A DNA stretch of 64,000 bases from Flammeovirgaceae bacterium (GTDB lineage Bacteria > Bacteroidota > Bacteroidia > Cytophagales > Cyclobacteriaceae): NCBI GenBank assembly GCA_020635915.1, contig JACJYU010000005.1:1-64000 (forward strand), written 5' to 3'. Below, in pieces: positions 33,188 to 41,958 of the stretch. Numbering within the stretch: the first letter of the stretch is position 1; each line of letters opens with the position of its first letter. The position numbers were made by a program, and so were the translations under genes. The notes beneath the pieces are model-generated. The model made no database searches. It was not told the DNA's origin and was given only the letters and a program-made list of their open reading frames with translations.

Positions 33188-34869
33188 GAAATCCGTATCC
33201 AGGTCCAATCGGTGTTTCAGCTCCAGTAAGGCGGGGTTCTTTTCTGCCAGTTTGTCGAATTTTTCCTTGTTGGTGTACGCTATCTTTTGGGTTTGTATTT
33301 CCCGTACCTCGCCCTTTACGTTTAGGCTCCTGTTGCCAAGCCGCTCCCTCAAAAATTCTATGAGGGGCGTACGGATCGTCTGCAAAAGGGGTTCCTCCAC
33401 CGAATTGGTCAGGTGAATGGTGACCAGGTTATCGCTAAAATCGAATTCTTGCTTTAACAGGTGGTACTCGCCCACCTGGGATTTTCTTTTTTCCGCAAAC
33501 TCGTCCCATGCGGCCTTTAAATCTTCCAACGATACGGGGCCATCGCTGCCCGTGTGGGCATCCCCGGGCTTGACGGCAGGTGGTTCCCCCGAAAGGTTTG
33601 CCTTGCCATTGGCGAGGTCGGTAATGCTGGGGGTCAATTTTTGACGGCCTGTGGGTGCGGGCTTTGCCGGGTTGGACTGCGTGGGGCCCGCATCCGGGAT
33701 TCCTTTTTGGCCCGGTGCAGCCTCTTCGGCCTTTGGGGCCACGGCACTGGTGGGGGCGCTTACTTCACTTTTTTTTTTACCCCCTCATCGGAGGGAGGGG
33801 CACCATTAGGCCTGACCACGGCATTCACATGGGCCATCTTCATAAGGGCCAACTCCACCAGAAGGCGCTGGTTTTTGCTGCTTTTATAATTGAGGTCGCA
33901 TTGGTTGGCAATGTTAAGCCACGAAAGCAGCAGTGAGGGGGGAGTGGACAAGGCTTGTGCCTGGTATTTCTTTTTAATGGCCTCGGGGACTTCCATCAGG
34001 TCAATGGTGCGGGCATCCTGGGACACCAGTAGGTTCCTGATGTGATCGCCAAAGCCCACAATAAAATTATGACCGTCAAATCCTTTTTTTAATATTTCAT
34101 CCAGCAGCAGCAGCGGCCCGCTCATGTTTTCCGCCAGGAGGCTGTCCACCACCTTAAAATAATAATCGTAATCGAGGATGTGGAGGTTGTCCAGCACGTC
34201 TTTGAACGTCACTTCCTTTCCTGACGAAAAAGTGACCATGAGGTCGAAAATGGAAAGGGCATCCCGCAGGGCGCCATCGGCCTTTTGGGCAATCAGGTGG
34301 AGGGCTTCTTCCTCCACGGCAATTTTTTCGCGGTCAGCAATCTTTTTTAGCTGCCGGGCAATGTCCGAGACCTGTATCCTGTTGAAATCAAAAATCTGGC
34401 ACCGGGAAAGGATGGTAGGGATTACCTTGTGCTTTTCCGTGGTGGCCAGGATAAAGATGGCGTAGGAGGGGGGCTCTTCCAGGGTTTTCAAAAAAGCATT
34501 GAATGCCGCATTGGAAAGCATGTGCACCTCGTCAATAATATAGACTTTGTATTTCCCAAACTGGGGGGGATAGCGGACCTGGTCGATCAGGTTTCGAATG
34601 TCTTCCACCGAATTGTTGGAGGCCGCGTCCAGTTCGAAAATATTGAGGGAGTTGACCTCCGCTTTTTCTTCAAACCCGTTGATCATGCGGGCCACAATGC
34701 GCGCGCAGGTAGTCTTGCCTATGCCCCTGGGGCCACAGAACAGCAGCGCCTGGGCGAGCTTGTTGTTGTCGATGGCGTTTTTAAGGGTGGTGGTAATATG
34801 CTCCTGGCCCACCACCTCGTCAAATCCAAGGGGACGGTATTTCCTGGCCGATACAACAAAACTATCCAT
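33185..34869 (-). CDS. dnaX: DNA polymerase III tau subunit, made by -1 shift at A10
   Basis: A -1 shift at the A10 run joins the gamma frame to a second open frame that reads SEVSAPTSAVAPKAEEAAPG without interruption to a stop at 33185. The joined protein has 367 plus 194 residues, about 561, near the usual length for Bacteroidota DnaX. The added part has a Pro/Ala/Lys linker and a folded tail (LEDLKAAWDEFAEKRKSQVG and FDFSDNLVTIHLTNSVEE) like DnaX C-terminal domains that bind polymerase and helicase. It lacks a start of its own. It could also be a sequencing or real frameshift in the homopolymer. Confidence 0.8.
33760..34869 (-). CDS. dnaX: DNA polymerase III gamma subunit (zero-frame dnaX product)
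   Basis: The zero frame encodes 369 residues: the AAA+ clamp-loader ATPase and the oligomerisation (collar) domain. Walker A is GPRGIGKTT, Walker B is VYIIDEVHMLS, sensor 1 is FILATTEKHK and the arginine finger is in ILSRCQIFDF. The four-cysteine zinc module of E. coli DnaX is absent, as in other Bacteroidota such as flavobacteria. The frame ends GVKKKVK and a stop, directly after a ten-A run in the mRNA. This is where a gamma-length protein would end. The clamp loader places beta sliding clamps on primed DNA. Confidence 0.9.
   Translation of the reverse strand: MDSFVVSARKYRPLGFDEVVGQEHITTTLKNAIDNNKLAQALLFCGPRGIGKTTCARIVARMINGFEEKAEVNSLNIFELDAASNNSVEDIRNLIDQVRYPPQFGKYKVYIIDEVHMLSNAAFNAFLKTLEEPPSYAIFILATTEKHKVIPTILSRCQIFDFNRIQVSDIARQLKKIADREKIAVEEEALHLIAQKADGALRDALSIFDLMVTFSSGKEVTFKDVLDNLHILDYDYYFKVVDSLLAENMSGPLLLLDEILKKGFDGHNFIVGFGDHIRNLLVSQDARTIDLMEVPEAIKKKYQAQALSTPPSLLLSWLNIANQCDLNYKSSKNQRLLVELALMKMAHVNAVVRPNGAPPSDEGVKKKVK
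33769..33800 (-). promoter_or_regulatory. dnaX slippage site: A10 run with upstream hairpin
   Basis: On the coding (minus) strand ten A occupy 33778-33769 in codons GTA AAA AAA AAA GTG AAG TAA, so a zero-frame stop follows two codons later. A 6-bp stem, CCCCTC (33800-33795) with GAGGGG (33786-33781), ends two bases before the A run. The G-rich 3' arm could also act as an internal Shine-Dalgarno-like element. Both ribosomal -1 slippage and transcriptional slippage are possible. Confidence 0.65.
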
Positions 34870-34923
34870 CAGGCAGCAAATTAATACCTTCTCCGGGATA
34901 AGAAAATGTTAGGAGCGCTTAGG

Positions 34924-36189
34924 TTAAAATTTAATGGGAAAGGTCAACTCTTCATCGTCCCGCTTCACTTTTACGGTGGTTTCCGCGCCTTTTTCAAATT
35001 TGGACAAGGCTTCCATGTACCCGTTCATGCCATCGATGGCAAAATCGCCCAACTGCACCACGATGTCGCCTTTTTGCAAGCCTGCGACAGAAGCCGGCTT
35101 GCCATCGGTAATCCCGTCAATGCGCATGCCCTTTCCCCCAAACAGGTAATCGGGAACCACGCCTAGCGTAACGGTAAACCGTGGCGCATCGCTGGATTCG
35201 TCTTTGGTTTTGGTGAAGGCAGGTTTTTCAGCCGTGTTTAGTTCGCCTACTACCCTGTCGATCATAAGCGTTATCTTCGCCATGCCCTCATAATTCAATT
35301 TTTCAGAATCGTCCGATGGCCTGTGGTAGTCTTCATGCTGGCCGGTAAAAAAATGCAGTACAGGGATGTCTTGAAGGTAGAACGAGGTGTGGTCCGATGG
35401 GCCCACCCCGGAAGGCCTGAACAGAAGGGGTATCGAGTCAGCGTTGGCTTTGTTGAGCATATCCTCCCACACAGGAGAGGTGCCCGTGCCATGAATGGCC
35501 AAAACTTTTTGCTCGTTGAGCCTGCCCACCATATCCATATTGATCATGGCGCTTACCTTGCCCAGGTCAACGGTAGGGTTTTTGGTAAAATAATTGGACC
35601 CCCAGAGCCCTTCTTCTTCCCCTGAAAAAGCAATAAACAAAATGTCCTTTTGCAATGGCCCCTCCTTTAGCAAGGTGGCCAATTGCAACAACACCGCCAC
35701 GCCACTGGCATTGTCGTCAGCGCCATTGTGCACCATTAACGAATCCCCGCGGTACAGGGAACCCATCCCTCCGTACCCTAGGTGGTCGTAGTGCGCGCCT
35801 ATGATGATGATTTCATCGCCCGGGCTATCGATCATGCCTATGATGTTTGTCCCTTCAATGGTAAGGGAGTCGCCTGTGGCCCCCACCCGGGCTTGTTCAT
35901 GTGGGTTCTGTGCGGGCGTCACCTCAAACTTTTGAAAAAAGCCATCCGTGCCTGCCGGTGACAACCCTATGGATGCAAACCGGCCGGCAATGTAGGTGGC
36001 GGCTTTGTGCTCGCCCTCGGTGCCAATTTCCCTTCCTTCCAAGCTGTCACTGGCCAAAAAAGTAACGTCATCTTTTAAAGAAATACCCAATTCGGCAAGG
36101 CTTTTCTTTTTCTTGCCGCACGAAGCCAGCAGTGAGATTAAAACAATGGATAAAAGTGTTTTAGCGAAGGTGAAAGTTGAGTATTTCAA
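34924..36189 (-). CDS. M28-family aminopeptidase-like lipoprotein with PDZ domain
   Basis: A 421-residue lipoprotein with a lipobox (LISLLASC, about residue 24). The M28 zinc peptidase core has ligands in IIIGAHYDHLGYGG, NGADDNASGVAVLL, AFSGEEEGLWGS and NMDMVGRL. The last His lies in HFFTGQHEDYHRPSDD. A PDZ domain covers about residues 325-421 (GGKGMRIDGITDGKPASVAG). It resembles secreted aminopeptidases with substrate-recruiting PDZ domains. It is divergent from the TolB-like gene. Confidence 0.9.
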   Translation of the reverse strand: MKYSTFTFAKTLLSIVLISLLASCGKKKKSLAELGISLKDDVTFLASDSLEGREIGTEGEHKAATYIAGRFASIGLSPAGTDGFFQKFEVTPAQNPHEQARVGATGDSLTIEGTNIIGMIDSPGDEIIIIGAHYDHLGYGGMGSLYRGDSLMVHNGADDNASGVAVLLQLATLLKEGPLQKDILFIAFSGEEEGLWGSNYFTKNPTVDLGKVSAMINMDMVGRLNEQKVLAIHGTGTSPVWEDMLNKANADSIPLLFRPSGVGPSDHTSFYLQDIPVLHFFTGQHEDYHRPSDDSEKLNYEGMAKITLMIDRVVGELNTAEKPAFTKTKDESSDAPRFTVTLGVVPDYLFGGKGMRIDGITDGKPASVAGLQKGDIVVQLGDFAIDGMNGYMEALSKFEKGAETTVKVKRDDEELTFPIKF

Positions 36190-36254
36190 TGCTTTACTTG
36201 TTAGATTTGCAGGCTGTAATTAAAGCACGAATTTACCATTTTAGCACGTATCCC

Positions 36255-37346
36255 ATGAAGTTTTATTACTTATTTCCCTTGTTCATTTTGGCGGCTTGCG
36301 GCCAGAAGCCCGCGGACCAAAACATTGGCCAAACGAATGTCGCTGACACGCTCCGGTACAATGATGAAAAACACCTGAAAAACATTAAGCAGGTAACTTT
36401 CGGTGGGGACAATGCCGAAGCGTACTGGAATTCCGATAACACCATGCTTACGTTTCAGGCCACAAGTGAAAAGTTTGGCACAAAGTGCGACCAGATTTTT
36501 TATACCCACCCCTTTACCGATGACCTCAAGGACACCACCCCTAAAATGGTGAGCACCGGCCTGGGCAGGACCACCTGCTCTTACTTTATGCCTGGCGACA
36601 CCACCATTGTTTATGCGTCCACGCATTTGGGCGATGAAGCCTGCCCTCCCGTGCCTGCCCACCGCGAAGATGGAAAATATGTATGGCCGATCTATCCCGA
36701 CTTTGACATCTTCGTCACCGACCTGGATGGGAACATTGTACAACAACTTACCGATGAGCCCGGGTATGATGCGGAAGCCACCGTGTCGCCAAAGGGGGAC
36801 AAAATCGTATTTACTTCCCTGCGTACCGGGGACCTCGAACTGTTCACCATGAACATCGATGGCACGGACGTAAGGCAGGTAACCCATGAGCTGGGCTATG
36901 ACGGGGGCGCGTTCTTTTCCCCTGATGGGACCAAGTTGATCTTCAGGTCCTCGCGGCCAAAAACAGACGAGGAGATAAAAGTGTACAAAGACTTGTTGGC
37001 GGAAGGGCTGGTAATGCCCACCAATATGGAACTGTACATTTGCAATGTGGACGGAAGTGATTTGCGCCAACTCACCAACCTGGGCAAAGCCAACTGGTGC
37101 CCTTTCTTCCACCCATCAGGCGAAAAGGTGATTTTTGCATCCAACTATGAAACGGAGAGAGGTTTCCCGTTTAATTTGTACATGATCAATGTGGATGGTT
37201 CAGGGTTGGAGCGCATTACCCACGATGATACCTTTGATGCCTTCCCCATGTTTTCTTCGGATGGAAAATACCTCGTGTTTAGCTCCAACCGGAACAACGG
37301 GGGCACCAGGGACACCAACCTGTTTGTGGCCGAATGGGTCGATTGA
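36255..37346 (+). CDS. TolB-like PD40 beta-propeller lipoprotein
   Basis: A 363-residue lipoprotein with a lipobox (LFILAACG) and five to six PD40/WD40-like repeats of the TolB type, for example ATVSPKGDKIVFTSLRTGDL, then GGAFFSPDGTKLIFRSSRP and AFPMFSSDGKYLVFSSNRNN. A peptidase domain is not attached. The repeats form a beta-propeller, a protein- or glycan-binding scaffold in the envelope. The ATG at 36255 is chosen for the lipobox; the upstream in-frame start overlaps the divergent M28 gene. Confidence 0.85.
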   Translation: MKFYYLFPLFILAACGQKPADQNIGQTNVADTLRYNDEKHLKNIKQVTFGGDNAEAYWNSDNTMLTFQATSEKFGTKCDQIFYTHPFTDDLKDTTPKMVSTGLGRTTCSYFMPGDTTIVYASTHLGDEACPPVPAHREDGKYVWPIYPDFDIFVTDLDGNIVQQLTDEPGYDAEATVSPKGDKIVFTSLRTGDLELFTMNIDGTDVRQVTHELGYDGGAFFSPDGTKLIFRSSRPKTDEEIKVYKDLLAEGLVMPTNMELYICNVDGSDLRQLTNLGKANWCPFFHPSGEKVIFASNYETERGFPFNLYMINVDGSGLERITHDDTFDAFPMFSSDGKYLVFSSNRNNGGTRDTNLFVAEWVD

Positions 37347-37362
37347 CATCAGGCCGGCCGGA

Positions 37363-38886
37363 CTATGGTTTTTCCATAAGGATGTAATAAAAGGTTTTTA
37401 CGGCATCCACGTAATTGCCCACACGGATGTTTTCATTGGGGGCATGTTGGTTGTTGTCGGCATTTACCGTTGGCACGGCAACGGCCGGGACCCCCAGCGT
37501 GACCACAAAAGGGGAAATGGGAATGGAGCCGCCTGCCGTCCGGATTTTGATGGGCTCCTTTCCGAAGGCCTTGGCCATGGCACGGCTTAGCCACCGCCCG
37601 GCTTCCGAGTCGAAAGGTGTTTGAAATGCCAGATAGGAAATGCTGGAGTTAAAGGAAGCGATACGTGGGTATTTCATTCTCTCCTCTTCGGTGGGTTCCC
37701 CTTTGGTGAGGTAGTACCCCTTGCTTTCAATATGCTTTCGCACAAGCCCTATCAGCCTTTCGGGGTCACTGGCGGGCACCAACCGGATGTCTATCCCGGC
37801 AGTGGCCTGGGCCGGGATGAGGGTCCTGGCCTTATCGCCCACGTACAGGGCGTTCAGCCCCCTGATGTTCAGGGTAGGGTATTGCAGCGATTCCTGGAAA
37901 TTCCCTCCTACCTTGTCGGCCTCGGCTATGCCCAGGAATTTATTGATCTCCTTTTCATTGTCAGGCACCAGGGCCAGGGTTTCTTTTTCCGCATCGGAAA
38001 GGGCGATGCCCTCATAATACCCGGGGATAATTACCCTGCCCTCTTCGTCTTTCATGGAGGCAAGCAGTTGGGAAAGCCGCATGGCGGGGTTTGGTGTATA
38101 ATTGCCATAGTTGCCGCTGTGCACCGGTTGCCGGGGGCCATAGGTGGTAAGCGTTATTTCGCAAATGCCGCGGGCGCCAAAGCTTAGGGTGGGCTGGTTG
38201 CTCACGTGCCGGGGGCCATCAAAAATGACAAGCATGTCCGATGCCAATTCTTTTTTGTAGCGGTCAACGGCAGCAGGAAGCCGTGGGGACCCCAATTCTT
38301 CCTCAAAGTCCATGATGACCTTGATATTGAAATTGGGCGTTGCCTTTGCCCCGGCCATGGCATCCAGGGCCGCCAGGAAGGCAACGGCCGGGCCTTTTGC
38401 GTCTGATGTGGAGCGCGCGAAAACCCTCCAATCGGGATTGTAGCCATCGTACAACCGATCATAGTTAATGGCGTTCCATTCCCCATTTTTGTCTTTTTCC
38501 TTTAGTGTGGGCGTCCATGGGCTTTCCTGGAACCATTTGCTGGAGTCCACGGGCTGGCCATCTATTTGAAGATAAATGAGTACGGTTTTAAGGGCACCTT
38601 TGGCCTTGCGTTCGGCAAGCAGCAACGGCACGGTAGGGGTCTCCAACCGCAAAGTGGCAAAGCCCCGTTTCGCAAAAGCGCTTTCGCACCATTGAATGTT
38701 TTTCTCAATGCCTTCTGGATAGTGTGCGTCATTGGGAAGGCTTAAAAGGGCGTAAAGGTCCCTGAAGGATTCCACTGCATATTTTTGAACCAGCCCGTCC
38801 GAAGGTTGTGTTTGGGCATCCACGGCAAGGGAGCCCATCACAATACACAAGGTGAAGAAAGGTTTTGTTCCGATTGATGGTTGCAT
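37363..38886 (-). CDS. Secreted M20/M25/M40-family metallopeptidase
   Basis: A 507-residue protein with a signal peptide (about 1-24, ending VDAQ). M20 features include the bridging Asp in TSDAKGPAVAFLAALDAM, the catalytic Glu pair in VIMDFEEELGSP, Asp in LVIFDGPRHVS and the last His in NADNNQHAPNENIRVGNY. The usual first ligand H-x-D appears as YLQIDGQPV, with Gln in place of His. The dimerisation lid domain is at about residues 215-390. It is predicted to be a periplasmic or secreted carboxypeptidase or dipeptidase. It ends 16 bases after the convergent TolB-like gene. Confidence 0.85.
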   Translation of the reverse strand: MQPSIGTKPFFTLCIVMGSLAVDAQTQPSDGLVQKYAVESFRDLYALLSLPNDAHYPEGIEKNIQWCESAFAKRGFATLRLETPTVPLLLAERKAKGALKTVLIYLQIDGQPVDSSKWFQESPWTPTLKEKDKNGEWNAINYDRLYDGYNPDWRVFARSTSDAKGPAVAFLAALDAMAGAKATPNFNIKVIMDFEEELGSPRLPAAVDRYKKELASDMLVIFDGPRHVSNQPTLSFGARGICEITLTTYGPRQPVHSGNYGNYTPNPAMRLSQLLASMKDEEGRVIIPGYYEGIALSDAEKETLALVPDNEKEINKFLGIAEADKVGGNFQESLQYPTLNIRGLNALYVGDKARTLIPAQATAGIDIRLVPASDPERLIGLVRKHIESKGYYLTKGEPTEEERMKYPRIASFNSSISYLAFQTPFDSEAGRWLSRAMAKAFGKEPIKIRTAGGSIPISPFVVTLGVPAVAVPTVNADNNQHAPNENIRVGNYVDAVKTFYYILMEKP

Positions 38887-38898
38887 GCGTGATTGGGT

Positions 38899-39411
38899 TT
38901 AGTGCAGGTACTTTGACGGCAACGGGAAGCCCATGCTTTCCGCGCACCATAAAATGTTTACTATGTAATAACGGTTTCCATCGTTGTACAATTGAATGCT
39001 ATTGATGTCCCTGTTGCTTGCCGGACCGCCCATGCTTTCCCGTGTTTCGTAGGTGCTGAAAATGTGGGAGATGGTCCCGTACTCCTCGGCCTCGTGGTGC
39101 AGCTCCTTTTCATAAAAACCTTTTTTTACATTGTTGGTAAACATTTGGATGTACCCCTCTGGCGAAATGGACCTGATGGTAAATCCTCCCTGCCCGTTCT
39201 TTCCGGTAGGGACCAACCTTGACTCGGGGAGGAACAGGTTTCGAAAGCGCCCCCAATCCCTTTTCCCGTCCGCTGCCCCGGAGATGACCTCATACAGCGC
39301 GCTTATGATCGCTTCTTTCGTTTTTACGTCATTGCCGTTGGCGGGGGTTTGCCCGTAAGAACAATGGCCATATAAAAATGGCAGCAATATTATAAATCCA
39401 AATTTCTTCAT
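38899..39411 (-). CDS. Secreted NTF2/SnoaL-like protein
   Basis: A 170-residue protein with a signal peptide (about 1-20, ending SYGQ) and a compact alpha/beta domain. The pattern ISALYEVISGAADGKRDWGR, then FRNLFLPESRLVPTG and YETRESMGGPASNRDINSIQ resembles SnoaL/NTF2-fold proteins. Its role is unknown. It precedes the M20 peptidase by 12 bases on the same strand, so the two are cotranscribed. The ATG at 39411 gives the signal peptide. Confidence 0.65.
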   Translation of the reverse strand: MKKFGFIILLPFLYGHCSYGQTPANGNDVKTKEAIISALYEVISGAADGKRDWGRFRNLFLPESRLVPTGKNGQGGFTIRSISPEGYIQMFTNNVKKGFYEKELHHEAEEYGTISHIFSTYETRESMGGPASNRDINSIQLYNDGNRYYIVNILWCAESMGFPLPSKYLH

Positions 39412-39490
39412 GGGTTTAAGGATTAGGTACCTAAGGGGTCCGGCTTCCAAGTTAACTTTTTTATGTAAGAGGCGAATGTAACCATTTGAT

Positions 39491-39498
39491 TACTTTTG
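39491..39498 (+). promoter_or_regulatory. TAnnTTTG -7-like element before the glycosyltransferase
   Basis: TACTTTTG matches the -7 consensus and ends 6 bases before the ATG at 39505. No TTG lies at the usual distance upstream, so the promoter call is weak. Confidence 0.35.
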
Positions 39499-39504
39499 TG
39501 TGGC

Positions 39505-40476
39505 ATGGATGGCGGCCCGAAATATTCCATAATTGTACCGGTGTACAACCGGCCGGACGAAGTACGCGAACTTTTGGAAAGCCTAACGGGCCAATCATAC
39601 AAAAATTTTGAAGTGCTGATTGTTGAAGACGGCTCCACCATCACCTGTGAAAAGGTTTTTGAGGAGTATACGCAACTTCTCCGCATACGATATTTCTTTA
39701 AGCCGAATTCTGGCCCCGGCCCGAGCCGCAATTTTGGTTTTAAGCAGGCACGTGGTAATTATTTGGTGGTGTTCGATTCCGATTGCATTATACCGGAGGG
39801 GTACTTTAAGGCCGTGGAGGATTTCCTTGGCCACACCCCGCTGGATGCATGGGGCGGCCCAGATAGGGGGCATAGGGATTTTACTATCCTTCAACAGGCC
39901 ATGGCGTTCACCATGTCTTCGGTTTTCACCACGGGGGGCATTCGGGGAAGGAAGAAAGCGCCTGGGGCCTTTCAGCCCAGGAGCTTCAACATGGGCATCA
40001 GCAAAGAGGTTTTTTTGCACACCGGTGGTTTTGCCTTTGACCGGTTTGCGGAAGACATTGAGTTTAGCCTGAGAATGAAGGAATTGGGCTATAGGGTAGG
40101 GTACATACATGAAGCCTTTGTGTACCACAAGAGGCGCACGGGCCTCAAACAGTTTTTTTGGCAGGTATATAATTTTGGCCGGGGCAGGGTATTGGTGGGC
40201 AGGGCGCACCGTGGCGCCATCAAAATCACGCATTGGTTCCCCTCTTTTTTTCTCCTGGGGATGGCCATCATGGTGGGGTCACTGGCCGTGGACAAGCGGG
40301 CAAGCCTCCTTTTGGCGATGGTTTATCTCACTTATTTGGTTTTCTTATCGATTTCTGCCTATAAAAACACAAAATCCTTATGGGTGGCCCTGTTGGCCGC
40401 ACCCTCCGCCTTGGTACAATTGACCGGATATGGTGTTGGGTTTTTGCGAGAGAAGCTCAAAACCTTACATCAGTAG
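39505..40476 (+). CDS. Family 2 glycosyltransferase, membrane-associated
   Basis: A 323-residue inverting GT2 enzyme. The nucleotide-sugar site is shown by YSIIVPVYNRPDEVRELLES, then VEDGS and the DxD-like VVFDSDCIIPEGYF. The acceptor-side motif is FAEDIEFSLRMKELG. Two or three C-terminal hydrophobic segments (about 245-310) anchor it. It transfers a sugar to a glycan or lipid at the cytoplasmic membrane. The start at ATG 39505 follows a TACTTTTG element. Confidence 0.88.
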   Translation: MDGGPKYSIIVPVYNRPDEVRELLESLTGQSYKNFEVLIVEDGSTITCEKVFEEYTQLLRIRYFFKPNSGPGPSRNFGFKQARGNYLVVFDSDCIIPEGYFKAVEDFLGHTPLDAWGGPDRGHRDFTILQQAMAFTMSSVFTTGGIRGRKKAPGAFQPRSFNMGISKEVFLHTGGFAFDRFAEDIEFSLRMKELGYRVGYIHEAFVYHKRRTGLKQFFWQVYNFGRGRVLVGRAHRGAIKITHWFPSFFLLGMAIMVGSLAVDKRASLLLAMVYLTYLVFLSISAYKNTKSLWVALLAAPSALVQLTGYGVGFLREKLKTLHQ

Positions 40477-40560
40477 TGGTTCAGGCCTCATTAACGGTTA
40501 AAAACCTTGAAAAAGTGCCACTTTTGCCGTTAATTTAGATTAACCAAAAGGAAATTTGCT

Positions 40561-41889
40561 ATGCGATTATTCACCAAGGGGGTTGTGGCCTTTCTATGCT
40601 TGCTCCAATTGCCCCTGCACGAGGGCAACGCCCAGCCTTCCCCCGCACCTTTGGCCCCCGGTTATTATGTGGTGGTGGCAGCCTATCGGTTGGGCCAGGA
40701 TGCCTATGCCAAAAACTACATCAGCACCATAAACCACAATGAAGGGATTGAGGCCCAATATGGTGCCGACCTGGGGCGCAAATATTTGTATGTATATCTC
40801 GACTATTATAAGGATTTTGATGAATCCATTAAGGAAATGCTTTCTGCCCGCAAAAAGGCCGGCTTTGAAGAGGCCTGGGTGCGGATAATGAAAGAGGGGA
40901 TGGGCACCCCTATAAACCTGCTTACCGAAACCGCGCCAACGGATAAGGAAAACCAACCCACTGCTGTTGTTGCGTCCAACAATAAATCAGTTATTGTTCC
41001 TCCCGAACCTGAAGGACAGAAGGAAATGGAAGAAGTGGAAAAGACTGTTGGGGAAACCCAGTTGGAAGCCAAGGGAATTGAAGAAAAGCAAATCGAAACC
41101 GAATTGGAATTTAAGGAGGCAGCATCCATGCCGGAAGGGGAAGAAGAGGTTGCCGCCTCGGAACCAAAGCCTGTGGAATCGGCACAGGTTTATCTGAGCC
41201 TTTACAATGCCACCAACAATGACCAAATAGACGGGGAAGTGGAGGTGATAGATGTGGACCGGGCAAGGCTGGTGGAAAAGGTAAAGGCAAACGAGTACAT
41301 CCACCTTCCTGACCCTAAGAGCAAGTCAGGGGAGGTCTCGTTGGTGGCCAATGTATTTGGGTACCGGCCCATACAGCACGATATTTTTTATAACCAGGTA
41401 CCTGCCGACAGCACTGGCCATTTTATGGAATGGGATGGAAACCATTATGTGATAAAGTTTGGCCTTTCGCGTTATCATAAAGGGGACATCAACACCCTTT
41501 ATAATGTGTTTTTCTATAACGATGCCGCCATCATGCTTCCCGAGTCGAAGTACCAGCTCAATAGCCTGCTGGAAATGATGAAAGAGAACCCCAGGTATAA
41601 GATCATGTTGCATGGACATACCAACGGCAATGCCAGGGGCAGGATAATCACGATGGGGCCAAGCCAATCCTTTTTCTCCCTTGCCAATGATGTGAAGGTC
41701 GGCAATGGGTCGGCAAAAGAATTATCGAAGGAGCGGGCAGAAGTAATCAAAGAATGGCTGGTGGCGCAAGGCGTGGCCGAAGACAGGATTGAAGTCAAAG
41801 CTTGGGGCGGTGCGAGGATGATCTATGACAAGAACAGCGCCAATGCCAAGAAAAACGTTAGGGTGGATGTGGAAATCCTTGAAGAGTGA
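40561..41889 (+). CDS. OmpA-family envelope protein with SPOR-like N domain
   Basis: A 442-residue protein with a signal peptide (about 1-24). A SPOR-like domain follows at about 30-110 (GYYVVVAAYRLGQDAYAKNY), then a Glu/Lys-rich low-complexity linker at about 120-210. Next come a beta-sandwich like carboxypeptidase-regulatory domains (about 215-310) and a C-terminal OmpA peptidoglycan-binding domain (KIMLHGHTNGNARG, then KELSKERAEVIKEWLVAQGV and NVRVDVEIL). Both ends are peptidoglycan-binding folds in the families known. It probably tethers envelope structures and is reminiscent of T9SS PorE, though a lipoprotein signal is not evident. Confidence 0.8.
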   Translation: MRLFTKGVVAFLCLLQLPLHEGNAQPSPAPLAPGYYVVVAAYRLGQDAYAKNYISTINHNEGIEAQYGADLGRKYLYVYLDYYKDFDESIKEMLSARKKAGFEEAWVRIMKEGMGTPINLLTETAPTDKENQPTAVVASNNKSVIVPPEPEGQKEMEEVEKTVGETQLEAKGIEEKQIETELEFKEAASMPEGEEEVAASEPKPVESAQVYLSLYNATNNDQIDGEVEVIDVDRARLVEKVKANEYIHLPDPKSKSGEVSLVANVFGYRPIQHDIFYNQVPADSTGHFMEWDGNHYVIKFGLSRYHKGDINTLYNVFFYNDAAIMLPESKYQLNSLLEMMKENPRYKIMLHGHTNGNARGRIITMGPSQSFFSLANDVKVGNGSAKELSKERAEVIKEWLVAQGVAEDRIEVKAWGGARMIYDKNSANAKKNVRVDVEILEE

Positions 41890-41910
41890 TGCCGTGGACG
41901 ATATGGACAA

Positions 41911-41946
41911 AAAAAGGCGGCCCCAAATTTGGGGCCGCCTTTTTTA
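41911..41946. terminator. Bidirectional terminator between OmpA-family and HU genes
   Basis: A perfect 26-base palindrome (41915-41940, arms AGGCGGCCCCAAA and TTTGGGGCCGCCT) is flanked by an A run before and a T run after it. It can terminate both converging genes. Confidence 0.9.
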
Positions 41947-41958
41947 TCGTGCCTTGTT

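Noticed and set aside
33185..33742. A separate gene for the frame after dnaX
   Set aside because: It has only a GTG start inside a Pro/Ala linker, and it continues the dnaX C-terminal domain in the -1 frame directly from the A10 run, so it is part of dnaX.
36270..37112. 280-residue open frame opposite the TolB-like gene
   Set aside because: It lies entirely within a lipoprotein with clear PD40 repeats and shows no recognisable motif.
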